This document shows positions 21,058 through 35,430 of a stretch of 64,000 bases of DNA, piece by piece. Source of the DNA: Paramecium octaurelia (lineage: Eukaryota; Ciliophora; Oligohymenophorea; Peniculida; Parameciidae); the NCBI GenBank assembly GCA_905182995.1, contig CAJJDP010000043.1, positions 1 through 64,000 on the forward strand. The letters are read 5' to 3'. The position numbers were made by a program, and so were the translations under genes. The notes under the pieces were generated by a model. That model was not told the DNA's origin. It searched no databases and saw only the letters and a program-made list of their open reading frames with translations. Within the stretch, counting starts at the first letter, position 1; every line of letters starts with the position of its first letter.

Positions 21058-23215
21058 TCAATCTAGCATATTAAAATTATATTCAATTTCATTACTTTAT
21101 TATAATTTGCGATACGTGTTAGCCATTCGTTATTTCATTTTTTCATTTATCTAATTTTAACTTTATCCTTTATCATTTACTTTTAATTCTGAATCTTTTT
21201 TCAATATTTATTGAGGATTTAAGGATTTTTACTCAGTCCATTCAATAACAAATTCATACCATATTTAATCTCCTATTACTTATCCGAATAACGAGTATAA
21301 AACTAATTTTAACTCTTGAACATCTGATAAATGTCTTTTATTTTAATAAAGTTTTAATACTCTTTCCTTTTCTTCCTTTTGAAGTTATTCAAGTTATTGC
21401 TAAAATTAAACTAACTTTTGATTATAATCTTTAAAATTTAAATTGTCATCACTAGGCATATTTTACAATTTAAAGTGAGTTTCTTCTGAATCTTGCAATT
21501 TTACCTGTTCTAATTCTTGATTTTCCCATTTAATGACGTGAGCAAATGATGAAGGATTCATAGGATCTATACCTTATACAAATACTGGTTTCTTTATAGA
21601 AACTCCACTTCTTTTAAGCATCGTCTTCACTTGACTTTTCAATTGCGAAACACTTACTGGTTATGTTTAAAATAAACATTACTAAGATTGAGTACTTTTT
21701 AAATTAGTAATGTTATGGTTTAACTTTTAAGATTGGGACCTAGTATCTTCTATTTATATTTCTAATTATGCAGCCTGAAGAAGATACTGTCTTGATTAGT
21801 CATCTAAATATCTTGGAAATTATTCAACTTTAGCGTTTTCATTAATTTTTTTCATTTGTTTAATTATTTAAACTAAACCTTCAGGCATCAAAGATTCATT
21901 TGCCTCTTAAAGTTGCTTTAGGAATATGTCCTTCAATAGCATCTTACACCTTCTCTTTTTTTACCTTAATTCATCTAAATCTTTCTAGATTATCTCCTAT
22001 TTCTCAGTATTTCTGTGCATTTCATCTTTTATTTATGAGATAAATTTTTGAACATTTCTAATTTCTACATCTCTTTATTATCGAATTTTTTCTATAGTCT
22101 CCATCATATTTCTTTTTTTTCCGTCTTACTCAGAAACATAACCTAATCTTGCTTTTTCCTCTTTTCCGTAATATTTCCTTCTTATTTCGCTTATTTCATC
22201 TTCTTTTTTTGTTGCTTTTTACACTAATCTATTATTATCCAATCTCATTTAATAGAGAATTTATTTATTTTCTTTTATTTAAATCTAGAATTATTAAAAT
22301 GATTCCATTAATTATTTAGCAGTCTAAGAAGTTTATTACCCAGTTTATACAATTTCCACCTAAAATTAATTTGGAGGTCGATTACTGTAATATTTAGCCT
22401 TAGATAAGACTATATCGTAATCGATGTATTAAGAAGGATTACTAAAATATTCAGTTAATCCTTTAAAGTTATTGAGGGTTGAATTTTTTAATGCTTATGA
22501 TTAATCTCTAACTACTTGGGTTGTCTCTTCATCCATTTTTTAATGATTCCAATTTGATTTGCCTTTTCTGCTAATTTATAAATCATCCAACTTCCTTGTA
22601 ACTTTTTATAATAATAATGAGTTTAAGATATGTTTATTCATTTCTATCCTAACTTAATCTAGAGTTTTTAAAACTGGATTAGAATCCTTGTTTGATCTAA
22701 ACTATTAAAATTTCACTTGAACATTAGAGTTCTATTCATCTTCTAATGACAAGTTCTTTGACTATTATTTATCTTATGGTTTGAGAATAGAATTGATAAT
22801 GGTTTAATTTATTTAAGGTCCTCCTTCGCTAGAGAATTCGTTCTCCATAAATTTATTGTCATTTTACTTAACTTATTCAAATGCAAATGCTTTTTTCTTT
22901 GATACCACTTATTCATGCCATTGATCTAATTATTCAAGTAGTTAATCCTATTCATCTTTGCTCTATCTTCTCCTTTGTTTAGATGAAGATTTATGAACAG
23001 ATTCAGTTGCATCTCCTAAGTCTACAACATTCCTCATTTTTATAATTTTTCTATCTCATAAATATAGTTTTCCTAATACCTTTTGAAATAGGATCAGCCT
23101 CTTCAAATTAATTGACAGATCTCTATCGAGGAATTTGGGTTGAGGGTTTCGAATCAAAATTTGATGGAGAATGCATGCTCGAACGAATTAATACATTTTT
23201 TTTGTGCAGTTTCAT
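21058..23215 (-). CDS. 710-residue coiled-coil protein
   Basis: ATG at 23215, 25-nt intron 23055-23079 (GTATTA...TATGAG), TGA 21058-21060, exactly in frame. Long charged helices dominate, e.g. RKYYGKEEKARLGYVSEQDG and, further on, EKIRQQRDVEIRNVQKFISQ. The N-terminal 230 residues are more polar and low-complexity. No motor, GTPase or zinc motif is present. Such proteins in ciliates are often basal-body or axonemal scaffolds. The exact role is unknown. Glutamine is encoded mainly by TAA, which is why the gene is invisible with the standard code. Confidence 0.8.
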
Positions 23216-23275
23216 TACAATATTATAATTATAAATGTAAAAATAAATGAGTAAATTGGACTATTAATGATAAAT

Positions 23276-23960
23276 GTATTATTTATTTTTACAGACAAAA
23301 TCAAACTGTACTTTATTATGAAATAAATCAATACAATAATAACCTTCCGTATAATAACCTTACCAAAAGGCATGAAAGATTGGATAACAGCCAAAATGTA
23401 TCATTGGGATCTTTTCAAAAATTGATTATGTGGAGTATGCATGATTAATATAGGTAGTCACTTGAAGTTTAATAATATTTCTAATTTGAATAAATTACCA
23501 AAAGGATAGAAAGTTGTGAAGTTTCCAATAGATAACCAAGTATTGTATGTCGAGTTAAGGAGTTATAAATTTAGGAATCAAATAATAATCTTATAAATCA
23601 GAGAAATATAAATAATTCAGACTGAGCAATTAAACAACAGTAATTATATTATATTATGTTTTAAAATATTATAAGCTATTCATTCCAAGATCAAAAATTA
23701 TAAACTTTTTTTTAAAATCTAAACATCGAGCAACTTGGGGTATACTGATTGTTAATTCAATCTAAGATAATTAATATTTCAATATTATGTACAATCTAAG
23801 AGAATTAATATTTCAATATTATGTACTTTAAGTAAAATAATACAAATAAATAGGTTATATTTCTTTTGCCAATCCATAATAAGAATGAACTTGATAAAGT
23901 TGAAGACTTTTGTAATAATTTAGATGAGGAAGAATATTCTTTTGAAAAGCTTGTTGATTG
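23276..23960 (+). CDS. Weak gene-like segment, probably degenerate
   Basis: Two open stretches share an LPKG motif (LPKGMKDWITAKMYHWDLF and KLPKGQKVVKFPIDNQVLYVE). A third, better stretch, LLPIHNKNELDKVEDFCNNL then DEEEYSFEKLVD, ends at TGA 23958-23960. I could not connect them with normal introns. A 34-bp tandem repeat (23758-23825) sits between the second and third. It may be a small decayed gene or a gene with mis-sequenced bases. Confidence 0.25.
23758..23825. repeat. 34-bp tandem direct repeat, two units
   Basis: The units at 23758-23791 and 23792-23825 start with caatctaaga and end with aatattatgta. They differ by one base (t/g at the eleventh base). Not inside a confident gene. Confidence 0.9.
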
Positions 23961-24179
23961 AAAAAAATTGATAGTTGATTAAATTTTATGAATTTGCATT
24001 TCTACATTTGATTTTATAATCGATTTTAATTGTTGAATTAGCAAACCTAATTTAAGTATCCAAAGACAGAAAGGCATTCCTAAAGAGACACTGAATTCAT
24101 TCATTTCTATTACATTATTAAATACAGTTTCAAAATTGAAATTGTATACTTCCTAAATTTCAAATTATTACATCAAATA

Positions 24180-24552
24180 CTGACCTAAAAAATATCAAGT
24201 AACAATAATTTAAATGAATCTAATAATTTAACAGAGATAGAGCCAATAATCCTTAAGGAATGGATCACTAACTTAAATATTGATATCTTTATTAGGACAT
24301 CAAGACTCCATCAATCAATAATGAAGATTATAAGGAACAATAAGGTATTTTACTAATACAATGAATCTGATAAAAGAATTGCTTACAAATAAAATGAAAA
24401 AAATGAAACCGACGCTCTTAGAATTAACTTCCTTATAGAAACAATGTTATATGGATGCTGGTGCTACTTATGAAGTTGTAGGCATGGGCGATAAATATTT
24501 GAATATTTAATTGATTTTAAATCTAATCATTAAAAGTGTATATAATTTATGA
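24180..24552 (+). CDS. Weak gene-like segment, unrecognised
   Basis: One frame reads NESNNLTEIEPIILKEWITN then LNIDIFIRTSRLHQSIM. A second overlapping frame gives LLELTSLQKQCYMDAGATYE then VVGMGDKYLNIQLI, ending at TGA 24550-24552. A possible intron at about 24345 (GTATTT...AAAAG) does not fully reconcile them. Probably a remnant. Confidence 0.2.
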
Positions 24553-24928
24553 TAATGAGTAATAATTATATACTGAACTAAAAAAATTCAATTTAATAAT
24601 TGAAAATTTCATTCTTATAAATGCCAAACAATGATAAAAAGCATTACAATGTTCATACCAACTATGATTTGCTTATAATTTTTTTAATTTCAAATTGTTG
24701 CAAAAAAAATTGATCTTTTTTGCTAACTTTAATAATAACACTTGAATAATTAAATGGTTAATTCTGAATTTATCTAAAAATTTGGCCATAATTATAAATA
24801 TTTTAGTTAATTATGTTGTTGTTTAAAAATATAATAAGATCGCTTATAGATAAACTGATAACATTGTTGATTAAACTTCTTTACAGATTTTTTGATATGT
24901 TTATTATATATATAATAATTTGAGATTA
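24553..24928. other. Intergenic, no gene seen
   Basis: A+T-rich upstream region of the first giant membrane gene. It should include its promoter. Confidence 0.45.
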
Positions 24929-27900
24929 ATGAAATATTTTTCTAAACTAATTTCCTTCTTTTTAACGATTGGGTGTAACACAGAAAGAAGAAAAGCATAA
25001 ATAGATTATGGCAATTTGAGCATTATTGTCTTTTACTATATTTAATTACTTGGTTACCTCTATAGTTAATTTGAAAGCAAGTCCATCGTATTTTATGAGA
25101 ATGATTATTTGGCTCAAATAGGATAATATTCCTCCATTCCATTTATGATGATAGTTATACATTATGACCCATTTACAAAAGCTATGTACTATTGTATTTT
25201 TGGTACGATGTGTTCTATTTATGCAGTAATAATTTTTTAAATTGCTTACAAAGTAATACATAATCCTATAATAGCCATTCTCTCCAAATAACTTTGTTAA
25301 TAGATTTATAAGATTTTATTTTAAGAACTTTTAATGGTATTTTTTAACACCTTTTCATGAATGCATGATTGGAGTATTGACTTGTGGTCGATTGGCATAT
25401 TTGGCTTAACATGGCAATCTCGACCCTGAACACTGTTTCTCTTTGATTTCACCTCACTTTTTGGTAATTAGTATAATAGGCTAAGTACTCGTTATCCTTT
25501 CAGGTTTTTTATCAATATACTGTTTTAGAAATTATGAGTTTGTCTAAGGAGATTTGATGAGAAAATTTAGTTACTTTAATCTGATGACAATTATCTTACA
25601 TATGGCATTATAAATGGCATCTTTTTGGAAGGAAATGTATACTAACTACAATATAATAATTCATGCAATATTCAATCTCATAATTATTGTTATTGCTTTT
25701 GATATATATTTGAACATTCCTTTTGGTTTTTAATAAGAAACAATCTTTTTTAGCAAATGCTTGTGGTGTGCATGGTTTTTTGAAATTTTGGTAGCTGTGT
25801 GGATATTTTCTGATTTAACTGATGGTCACATATTTATAACGTTTTGCATTTGTGTTCCTGTAATTAATATATCTATTTTAGTTGATTTTTGGGATCAATC
25901 AAACACTCTATGACAATTATATTGATAAAGAATGCAAATTATTTTTAAAATCAAAATTTTGTAAAAACAGTGAACATCCATTAGAGTTCATATGTGAATT
26001 ATGCCATTTAGAGAGCATTCATAAAAGAGATTACTATCTATTTCTAAAGTATTTAGGGATTCATTGTTAAAATTGTAATGATTTGTCATGTCCTTGTAAG
26101 TAAAAGTTGAATAAGTTTATTTTTGGGTAAAACCAACTTAACACGCCATAGATTTACATTTGGGTGTAACATTAATTTTAAAAAATGATTAAATCAATTT
26201 TACAAAATCCTAATTAATTTTAATACTTTGAGCAACTTACAATCAAGTTTGTAACTTTTTTGTAAAGATATAGAGAAAACTCGGTCTTATCATATAAAAT
26301 TATTTAAGACGTTGTTTACACATTTAAAAAAATGAAATCAGATAGTATGCCTTAATTTTTTATTAATTTGACTAACTAAATACAACATTTAAATAAAATA
26401 GAAATCGAAAACCATAATCGAGCAGGTATATAAATTGGATCTTTGGAATTTAGAACTTTATAGGATTTTAATTTATTTTACAATTTTGAAGATGAAATTG
26501 TTCAACGAATGGTTGATTTGCTCCTTTGTTAAAAATAATTGTGGTCATAAAAAATGAATCATTCAATTTCCTATGACAAAATCATTTAATTTTCGTAATA
26601 GATAAGAAATAAAACTAAAATTTTGAAAAATGAGTTCCTAAAATTTTAAAGTCAAAGAGAAATTCCAGCTATTGATTCTATTGTAATCTAAAAAATAAAA
26701 CTAGCAGTCTCATTAGTTTGTATGGAAGATATTAATAGTTGTTTAAGGTTAGCTTAATAAATTGAGTGTTAAGTAAGGGAACAAACTAGCTAAAAAGGCT
26801 AATAATTCAATAATTTATACTTTTTAAATGGTCAAGCTTTATCAGTAGTTTCTAATGTACAAACTTAAACTCTGGGATACATTACATAAAAGATAAATGA
26901 TTAATTTTGTGAATTTTTTGGATATGACAATTTAAATGTTCCCATAACCAAAGTAGAATAATTGTTACCTATTAAACTTGGTAGAATTCATAATGGTTTG
27001 ATTGAATCTTACTTATAATTAGGAAAGACGAACAGATTGTATGCGAATTCTGAATAGTTTATTCTGAACTCAGACAACTTGATTGAAAAAGTTAATATAT
27101 GTCTAACTGCGTTATTTCCGTATTCTAATGACTAATATTAATTTTGGATCATTGGACATTTATTGAAAATGATGAAATATGAAAAAAGGGAAATTGATTT
27201 AAACAAAAGAGGGTATATATTGGTAGATTCTGATTTTTTAATTTTTGGAATAACCAGAAACATCTACGAGAGAATCAATCATAAATATTTTTATAAAAAT
27301 AATACGAACATTGATTTAATTATACCTGAAGAAATTTATGAGTAAGTTGCTATTTAGGAGTTAATTCCATCTATGTCCTAAATTTTAGAAGAATATTATA
27401 GAGTATTAACTATTAAAAATAAGAAAAGAATACTGAAATAGGATATGATATGTTAGAGAGAAATTGGAGTGCTTTCAGTACCTTCCTAAAAGCACAATCA
27501 ATACAGAACATCTTCATCATTATAAACTAAAAAATATACTAATAAATAGATGATGAATACTTTGAAAGATATTAATACTAGTATCTAAAACATATAATCT
27601 TAGTTTTCAAAATTATACCCTATAGAATTTAGTGTTGTTTAAAAAGTTCTGTCTTATTTAGTAAAAGATTAAACTTGTTAATTTCTATATTTTGTAATTG
27701 AAATTGACTTTTTGGAAGATCCGAAAGTAAATTCATCACCAACTTAACAAATTGCAAGAACACCAGCACTTTCTGATATTTTAAGAAGATAATAAGCAGC
27801 ATTAGAATAGACTAGACCTAATTAAAGTAATCTTATTCTCTCAAATGATGGAGAAGATTTAAATGAATAGATTGAATTAGTAGCTGAATTGACGAATACT

Positions 27901-29916
27901 GCCACAAAGCATAGCTCAAATGAAATAAATGAGCAAATAGAAAAAATAATTTTGTTTATCAATGATACTCTTTTACCAAAAGCAATCAAAAATTTAATAG
28001 CTCATTTTCTCTTGTAAATTGTTGCATTATTAATAATTATAATATTAATATCCAACATTTTTGAACATAAAAAGTATCTTTAATCCGATTGCATTTCATA
28101 AATCACTGCTGATTTAAACTTTTTGGATGCATATAGCTAAACCATGTCAGGATCTAGGCATGTAATCTATTATAGAGACTTTTATCCATTATAAAATGAC
28201 ACAATTATTCCATTTAATAATGATGAGATAAATGTTACCAGATATGATAAGATATATATGGCCTGGCAGCATATCGCTAAAGGAAGTGTTCGACTCAATG
28301 ATATGTATTCCAGCTATAAAGAAATAGCTGCAAAAAGTGAAATTAAACTTATTACACTTTATTTTATAAATTCCGATTTGAAAAGCAAAATATCTCAAAC
28401 AGTATAAGATTATTCTACTTATTATCAGATAATGCATTCATCATTCTTTTTGGCTTATAAGTCATTTGCATCTTCACCTTTAACTTATTTATCTGGGAGA
28501 AATGATTCATACCAAACTTAAATTGCAAGATCACAAATTTATTACAACTTTTTTGATGTCAGTGAGAGTGCTAATATAACTCTTGAGGATTGTCACATTT
28601 ATAACACTGAGATGAATGATTATTTTGATGAGATAGTCAATTATCAATTCATTGGATTTTTTTTAATTCTTATTTTGCAATTGGCAGCTTTGATTATTAA
28701 TTATTTTAAAGTAGTTCACACTATAAAAATCTATCTCAAATTATTTTAAATGTGTGATAAGGAGGATTGTGTGTAGATTATTCATTAATGCGATTAACTA
28801 ATAAGTATGGTGTCATACAACAGAATCTTCTTAAGACAGAAAGATTATAGCTTAATTTTGAGCTTGCCTAAATGTATGTTGGATGACATTAGAAAAACCT
28901 AAAATAAAACTTCAGTTGTAGTTGTTAAAAAAAAAAGGATTAATTAAAGAGAAATCTAAGAAATTTCTAAATATTCAAACTTTTGCTCTATTTTTTCCAT
29001 TGTCGTAGTCTCAATCATCATCATCTCATATGTATTGGCTTTTCTGCTTTATTATCTTCAAATAACCAGGTCTATTGGACCTATTAGCAATAGAGCCATT
29101 TTAGCTTAAGAAAACAGGTTGAGTTTTATAGTGGCTGCAAATAGATTCGACCTATTTTTAATAAAGTAGTATTTTGAGGTTTACGCATAAATTAATAGGT
29201 CAGATCCAGGTCATCAACTCATAACCAGAAACATATAAACTGATACTTAGATTTTGAATTTGTTAGAAATTGATGAAAAACTAATTTAAGAAGATATCTC
29301 AAGATTAAAGATGATAGATTTTACAAGTCTAATTCTCAATGTTGATCAATCCAATTCTGGACTCAATGCTTCGCAATAAGATTAGCTTCTAGGTTAAGAT
29401 GTATGTCTTTTAACAGGTTGTGATATGCAAACTCAATTATTATATGATAGACTGTACCAAAAGACATTAGTTCCGCTTTTTTAAACTGGAATTGTTCATC
29501 TCTAATCTAAAGTGATATCTTTTGTAGAAGGAGCCTCTTAATTAATATTTAGATAATAATCTTACTTAGAGAAAGCGCTTGCATTGGAAAGCATATTCGA
29601 TGATAGTGAATATCTGATTTATATGTTATGGGGAATCGATATCATTTAATTTCAGATAAGTCAATTTAGTCAATACTTCTTAGATATCTCGTCATAAACT
29701 ATAGGTAAATTAACTAAGGACAATTAAACCCTTATCATTTCAATAGGGATCTTGATATTTATCTTTGTTTTAGCATTCTAAGTTGCGTTTGGGTATTATT
29801 AATTCAACAGATATGTGCTTTCAAAAGCAATCATCAAATTTATACCACTTCCTATCTTATTTTAAAGAAACATTCCAAAGCATTTAGAAAGCTTTCGAAG
29901 AAAATATGAAAAATGA
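24929..29916 (+). CDS. Giant multi-membrane PAS-like sensor protein, paralogue 1
   Basis: 1647 aa with two 22-nt introns (25253-25274 and 25860-25881); exactly in frame. The N-terminal 330 residues hold about seven or eight membrane helices (FFLTIGCN..., YYCIFGTMCSIYAVIIFQIA, FLVISIIGQVLVILSGFLSI). A Cys-rich linker follows (CELCHLESIHKRD, CQNCNDLSCPC). A PAS-like region around residues 700-830 contains KLGRIHNGLIESYLQLGK then RGYILVDSDFLIFGITRNIY, resembling the PAS/S-box membrane proteins of Tetrahymena and Paramecium. The C-terminal half has about four more helices flanking large, probably extracellular, loops (TMSGSRHVIYYRDFYP). Probable sensory or channel-like role; the ligand is unknown. 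The tandem paralogue begins 72 bp downstream. Confidence 0.8.
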
Positions 29917-29988
29917 TTTTATGATCTTATAATTTATATGTTTGATTTATTAGTTTTAAATTGATTTCAATATTTAATAATACGCTTA

Positions 29989-32900
29989 ATGATTGAAAGG
30001 ATTTTTGAATATTTGCTACAAATCTCAATTATGGATAACGATTAGAAATTAACCAAAAACTCGGCTGTTGAACAGTTCATTCTCTGGATATATTTTTTTT
30101 AACTAAATGGATTTTTAGTAATGGATAAGAAACAAAACTCAAATATAGTTTAAGAAAACCAATATATGTTTACTATTTTATCAAATGCCAATATTATCAC
30201 AGAAGCTGTGAATTATTTTAGCCTTGACTTTCTATTATGGGCTATACTATTATTTCTAATCGTAATTTTAGTAGCAGTAATTATCTGCTCTATTCTAAAA
30301 CTCTAAGTAAAATATGAACAAACTATACCTAGTAATCTAGAATAATTAAAGTTTATTTTCTATATTTTAATTGGATCCTTCTGTGTCCATTATAAACTAT
30401 TTTTAGTCAAGCTTTAAGCTAGTAGATAGGGTTAAACTACCATAATAGTTAGTTAAATACCCAGGATAATTCTTTAATATTATTTTTAAGTATCATAGGC
30501 ACAATCTTAGTATAACTTAATTCCATTGCTTCAACCTTTTTTTTTAAAAAAAGAGAAATCCACTAAACTGATTTACTCTAATATAATTTTATAGAATCTT
30601 TCTTGATAAGTCCCCTTATAGTTTGCTATATTACTTTGTCAATCATATATAAAGAGAAAGAATCATAAATAATAATTCATATGCTTCATTGTGTGATCAT
30701 TTTATTGCATTTAAGAATTGCTCAGAAATTTGCCTTTGGTTTAACATCCTCATCACTTTTGTTCTATCAAATTTCAATATTGAGCGCGCTTTTCAATTTA
30801 CTATTAATTGTTTGGAGAGTTTCGTCTGAAAATGATAAATTTATTTTCTTTACTTTTTTTATTTCTTGTCAAGTAACATTTTGATATATTTTAGTTATTA
30901 TGGCATGTTGTTGAGTCCATACTCAAGAGAAAAATACAAAATATCATCTAAGAATTTTGCATTGGGTCCAATAACTGTTATTTAGTTTAATCTATTGAAT
31001 ATTTCATTTGCGAATAGTCACACAGCATTGAACTCTTAATACAATTACTGATACATAAGAACAATTGCCTTGATGTTTTATGCCCTTGCAAAGAGTGTTA
31101 AATCTTAGATATTGACAGAATTACTTTGTTAAAAGCTTCAAGAAAACAAAAAACTCAAAAGAAGTTTATATTAAAAAAATGGATTTTGCATCTTTTTAAA
31201 AATCAATTTCGAGGGAAACAGATAAAAAATTACAATAGAAAACAATATGATTTAATAATTCTCAATTATTTGTCATTTCAAAGATTTTACCTTGAAAATC
31301 ATGTTTTGACTTGCAAAACTATTTATTAGTGTATTGAAATTAAAAAACAAATTCAAAAAAAGGAAAAGAGGTTTGATGTAACAAATACCATTTTATATTT
31401 GATATGGTAAAAATGCAGAGTAAAATTGATGAGTTAATCGTTGAAACAAATTAAAATAAGCCAATAAGAATACTTCATTATTACTGATATCAATATTCTG
31501 TATACATTAGGAGATTCAATAATATAAAGTTTATAGCAAGTCCTTCTTAGTCAAAAAAAGTTATGGTAAGACTACCAAAAAAATTAACTGATTAATTTTG
31601 ATCATTTATTAAATGCTGTTGAGAAGGTGTAGAAATTGAAAAAAGTATCTCAAATTTAATTTGAAGAATATTAACATTATAGGAATTAGACTAAAGAAAC
31701 AATCTACTCATTAAAAATTAAATTATTGTATTATTTAATAATTTACCAAGATCTTAAATTAACTTTAAAAATTTAATAGCAACTAAACGAACTTGAATAA
31801 GCATATCAATACGATATTAATTTCAACAACTTTAATGATTTATCATTTCTCACAGGCTAAGCACTCTCAATTATTTCTAACATTAGTCCAGAACACTAAG
31901 GCAGATTAGAGTAAAAAGTAACTGCTGAATTTAAATAGTTTTTTGGATTCAATGAAGATGATGGATAACCATTTACTCATATAAAAGATTTAATGCCAAA
32001 CAAATTAGGTAATGTGCATTCTGGATTGGTTGAAAATTTCTTTTTTAAAGGACAAAGTGAAAGGATAAATAATTCCTCCCTTGCATTTATTCTAAATAAC
32101 AAAAACCTGATTGAATAAGTTAAGTTGTGTTTAAGTTATTTTTTTCCAGTAAATCTAAGAGAATTGTCATTCTACATGATTGCACACATTCAAAAGACTT
32201 CGAAAATTTAATAAAATTAGCAAGATTAAAATTTAAAAGGACATTTGCTTTTGGATAAAGAGTTTAATATATTTGGAATGACATAGAATATTTATCAAAA
32301 ACTAAATTACAAGTATTATTACAAAAAGAATCAAGATGTTGAATTAATTAGTCCTGAAGAAATTTATAATAACTGTAGTATATTTAGTATTATTCCCTAA
32401 TTATAATCAAATTTGTAGAATTACTATGAAAAGATGCAAGGCGGGTTTTTGAGAGAAAATGAAGTAATTTTTGTTAAAGAAAAAGGGCTTATGAAAATCA
32501 ATATCTAACCCAATAAATAATAAGTGTCAGAATAAAAGCCAGATCTTAAACGAATGTCATTAACTAAACTTACAAATAAAAAATTACTTCTCCACGTGAT
32601 TGAATAGACAATGATGGCGTAAAATTCATAAGCAGATTAGAATACAAAATACTACCCCATAGAATTTACTGTGACCTAAAGGATTCTGCATCCTTATAGC
32701 AGTGAGTAAAATTTAGAATCTTTTTTATATTATTTGATTGAAATAGAATTCTTGGAGGATTTCAATGTATAAGTAGAATAAAACATAAAAAGTAAATAGT
32801 TTTTAAAACAGCAACAAGTTACATCTAAAAATATTGAATTTTAAAGAGGATCTACAATATTGTAATATTAATTTGACAGTGTTAATCTTATAGCTAGTGA

Positions 32901-35075
32901 TAAAATGATATCCCATAATGGAGAAGATTAATAGATGATTTAAGAGCCTCCCCTGAATAACAATAGAAGAAAATCCTAAATGAAATTTATAGAATTTCAG
33001 CATCATCTCCAAGAGATTTAAAGTTAAAATTCTTCTATTATTAATATTCCAAATCGAATTCATAAATTTTTTGAATTTCTTTAGGATAATCGCTATCCTT
33101 CAGTATTTATAGCCACTTATGGAATAGTCTCAATTCACCTATTGATGACAATCGTTATAATAGCATTAATCTGTGCGGTTTATTTTTTAAAAAAAGTCAT
33201 TTAATCGAATTGCATAATCAATAGTACAGAAGATGTGAATTATTTTAATGGTTACAGTTCGGTATTGTCCGGATCTAGACATATGATATTTAATACTAAC
33301 TTTTAGAGTCTTTTAGATCCTATCAATATGAAAGTTGATAATGGAATCATTAATATTACAAGTAAAGATAGAATGAATATATCATGGGATCTGCTAGTTC
33401 AAGGCTCTCAAGGAGTTATAGGAAAATTTTAAAATTATTCAAAAATTCTATAAACGTATGAAGATGTGCCTGTGAATTTATATTACCCTGATTTTTCTCA
33501 CTAACAAGTATTGAGCCAAACAGTAAGAAACTTTGCAACTCATTACACAACTTTATATTAAGAGTTGTATATGACATTTTAGAATGATATATCCTTAAAC
33601 ACGTATTTATTGAATAATAATGAAAGCAATACAGGGTATTTAAAATATTAAATTTTAGATTAAGAAGCAGATATTTTTTATATTTTAATTATCAGGGCAT
33701 CATATCTTTAGTAAATCAATCTCTATATGATTGCAATGATTACAATCATAAAATAAATGGATAATTCGATCAATTAGTTTCAATTATTTTTGTATTGATA
33801 TATTGTATAGCGTTGCTGTTTGGAATGTTCCATGGTTTAGCAATTTTAAGATTAAAAAAAGTAATTCAAATTTATTTAAATCAATTTATAACTATAGAAT
33901 TCGATGATTGTGAATTTATCATAGATTCCTACGAAAGATTGTAGGATAGTATCAATCAAGATAATCTTTTAGTTAAACAATATCATTTCGATTAAATTAA
34001 ATAAATTCCTACTAACATCCTGACATTAATACAATTTTAAGAAACAAATTAGATGGCTGTTCTGATGGAAAACAATTTAAATTAGAGTAATAAAAATAGA
34101 TCTGCGATGGAAGCTAAAAAAATGTTTCATAATTCGCCAACTCTCTCAATTAGAAAATATATAATCGTGTACCTTTTATTAGTAATCTTAAAAATCAGCT
34201 TCTCTGCTGTTTTCTAAATTTATTATGATTATGTAGCTTCAGGAATAGCTCCTGCGGCTACAAGAGAAATTTAAGCTTAGCTTATGAGATTAAATTTTAT
34301 AATCACTATAAATATGTGGGATACTTATTTGCTATAGCAATTTTACTCTTAAAATAATTATTTTAATTATTCAAATTAAAACATAAAAAATAATTAATAA
34401 CTTTTTAGTTTATTGGAAATTGATAAAACACTTTTACTCAATCAAATTAAACTTTTGTAAGCTTATGATTTAACTGATTTGTTGTATAGAAATGCTTAAG
34501 AGTAAAACTAAAATCTATTAATATCAGAGTAGAATAAATAGATCTTGATTGGAAAAGATGTTTGCCTGTTAATTGGTTGTAATATGAGTTCGGATTTATT
34601 AAAGAATAGGGTATTCTCTGATGTGTTCTTGGATTATTATTAAATTGGTCTCATACAATTAATTAAAAACACTTTCTAGGTGATCATCGAGTATGACTAT
34701 TTGATAAGTGATGAGTCCTTAACTCCTGAACAAAGGACTCAAGGGATATTTTAAATGCACAATTCTAATAATTATCTTTTATACATTTTTTATGGTCTTG
34801 ATGCTACGCAATATTAAATTTCTTGGTTTTGTTAATACTTTTTAAATTTGACTATCTCTACTTTAAATAAATTAACTGAGTCCAACATCATTTACATTTT
34901 GATCTTTGGTATCCCTATGTTACTTTTCACTCTTTATATAGAAATTTATGTAATATTGAGCTTTTCATAAAAATTTGATTTAGGGAGAGAAAGCATTAGA
35001 TAGATTCCTCTGGAAACATTATTTTAGAAAGGAATACCAAAAAAATTATGCTATCTGATGAGGAAATATAAATGA
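29989..35075 (+). CDS. Giant multi-membrane PAS-like sensor protein, paralogue 2
   Basis: 1671 aa with introns 30307-30332 (26 nt), 30873-30894 (22 nt) and 33636-33658 (23 nt); exactly in frame. It has the same architecture as the gene before it. N-terminal helices include LLWAILLFLIVILVAVIICS and LILFLSIIGTILVQLNSIAS. The PAS-like part contains HIKDLMPNKLGNVHSGLVEN and, further on, LLDKEFNIFGMTQNIYQKLN. The C-terminal half has LSGSRHMIFN and DVCLLIGCNMSSDLL, matching MSGSRHVIYY and DVCLLTGCDMQTQLL of paralogue 1. Overall identity is low, so the duplication is old. The N-terminal Cys-rich linker is less conserved (CLDVLCPCKECQ). Function inferred only from architecture. Confidence 0.8.
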
Positions 35076-35117
35076 ATATAAATATAGAAATTATATATAT
35101 AAATTTAATAAATAAAA

Positions 35118-35430
35118 ATGGCCATGGACAACAGTAAGTTTGAGCAAATGAGCAAACATTTTCCAAAGTCATTAAAGTTTTCATTAAATCCAGTTTATTA
35201 CGGAGCCAGAGTAGGAATTCAAGCATACTTGGGATTGTTGGTAGGTGGAACTTTGGTAATCTACCTAAACACATTCAATGGAATTACATTCCCATACTTA
35301 TATAAGAGAGTAAAATTTAGATTAAATTATTTAATAGCAAAAAGTTGAATATTAAGCAGTACCAGATTTCTATTCAAAATAAGTATTGCTTTATTAAAGA
35401 ACAGTGCCAAATGCAGTGACTCAATTGTGA
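35118..35430 (+). CDS. 94-residue single-pass membrane protein
   Basis: ATG 35118, 28-nt intron 35310-35337, TGA 35428-35430; exactly in frame. The N-terminus is basic (SKHFPKSLKFSLNPVYYGAR), with one membrane helix (IQAYLGLLVGGTLVIYL) and a Tyr-rich soluble tail (QKVEYQAVPDFYSKQVLLYQ). Small, one-helix, basic start: compatible with a respiratory-chain accessory subunit, but no family is recognised. It starts 42 bp after the stop of paralogue 2. Confidence 0.65.
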
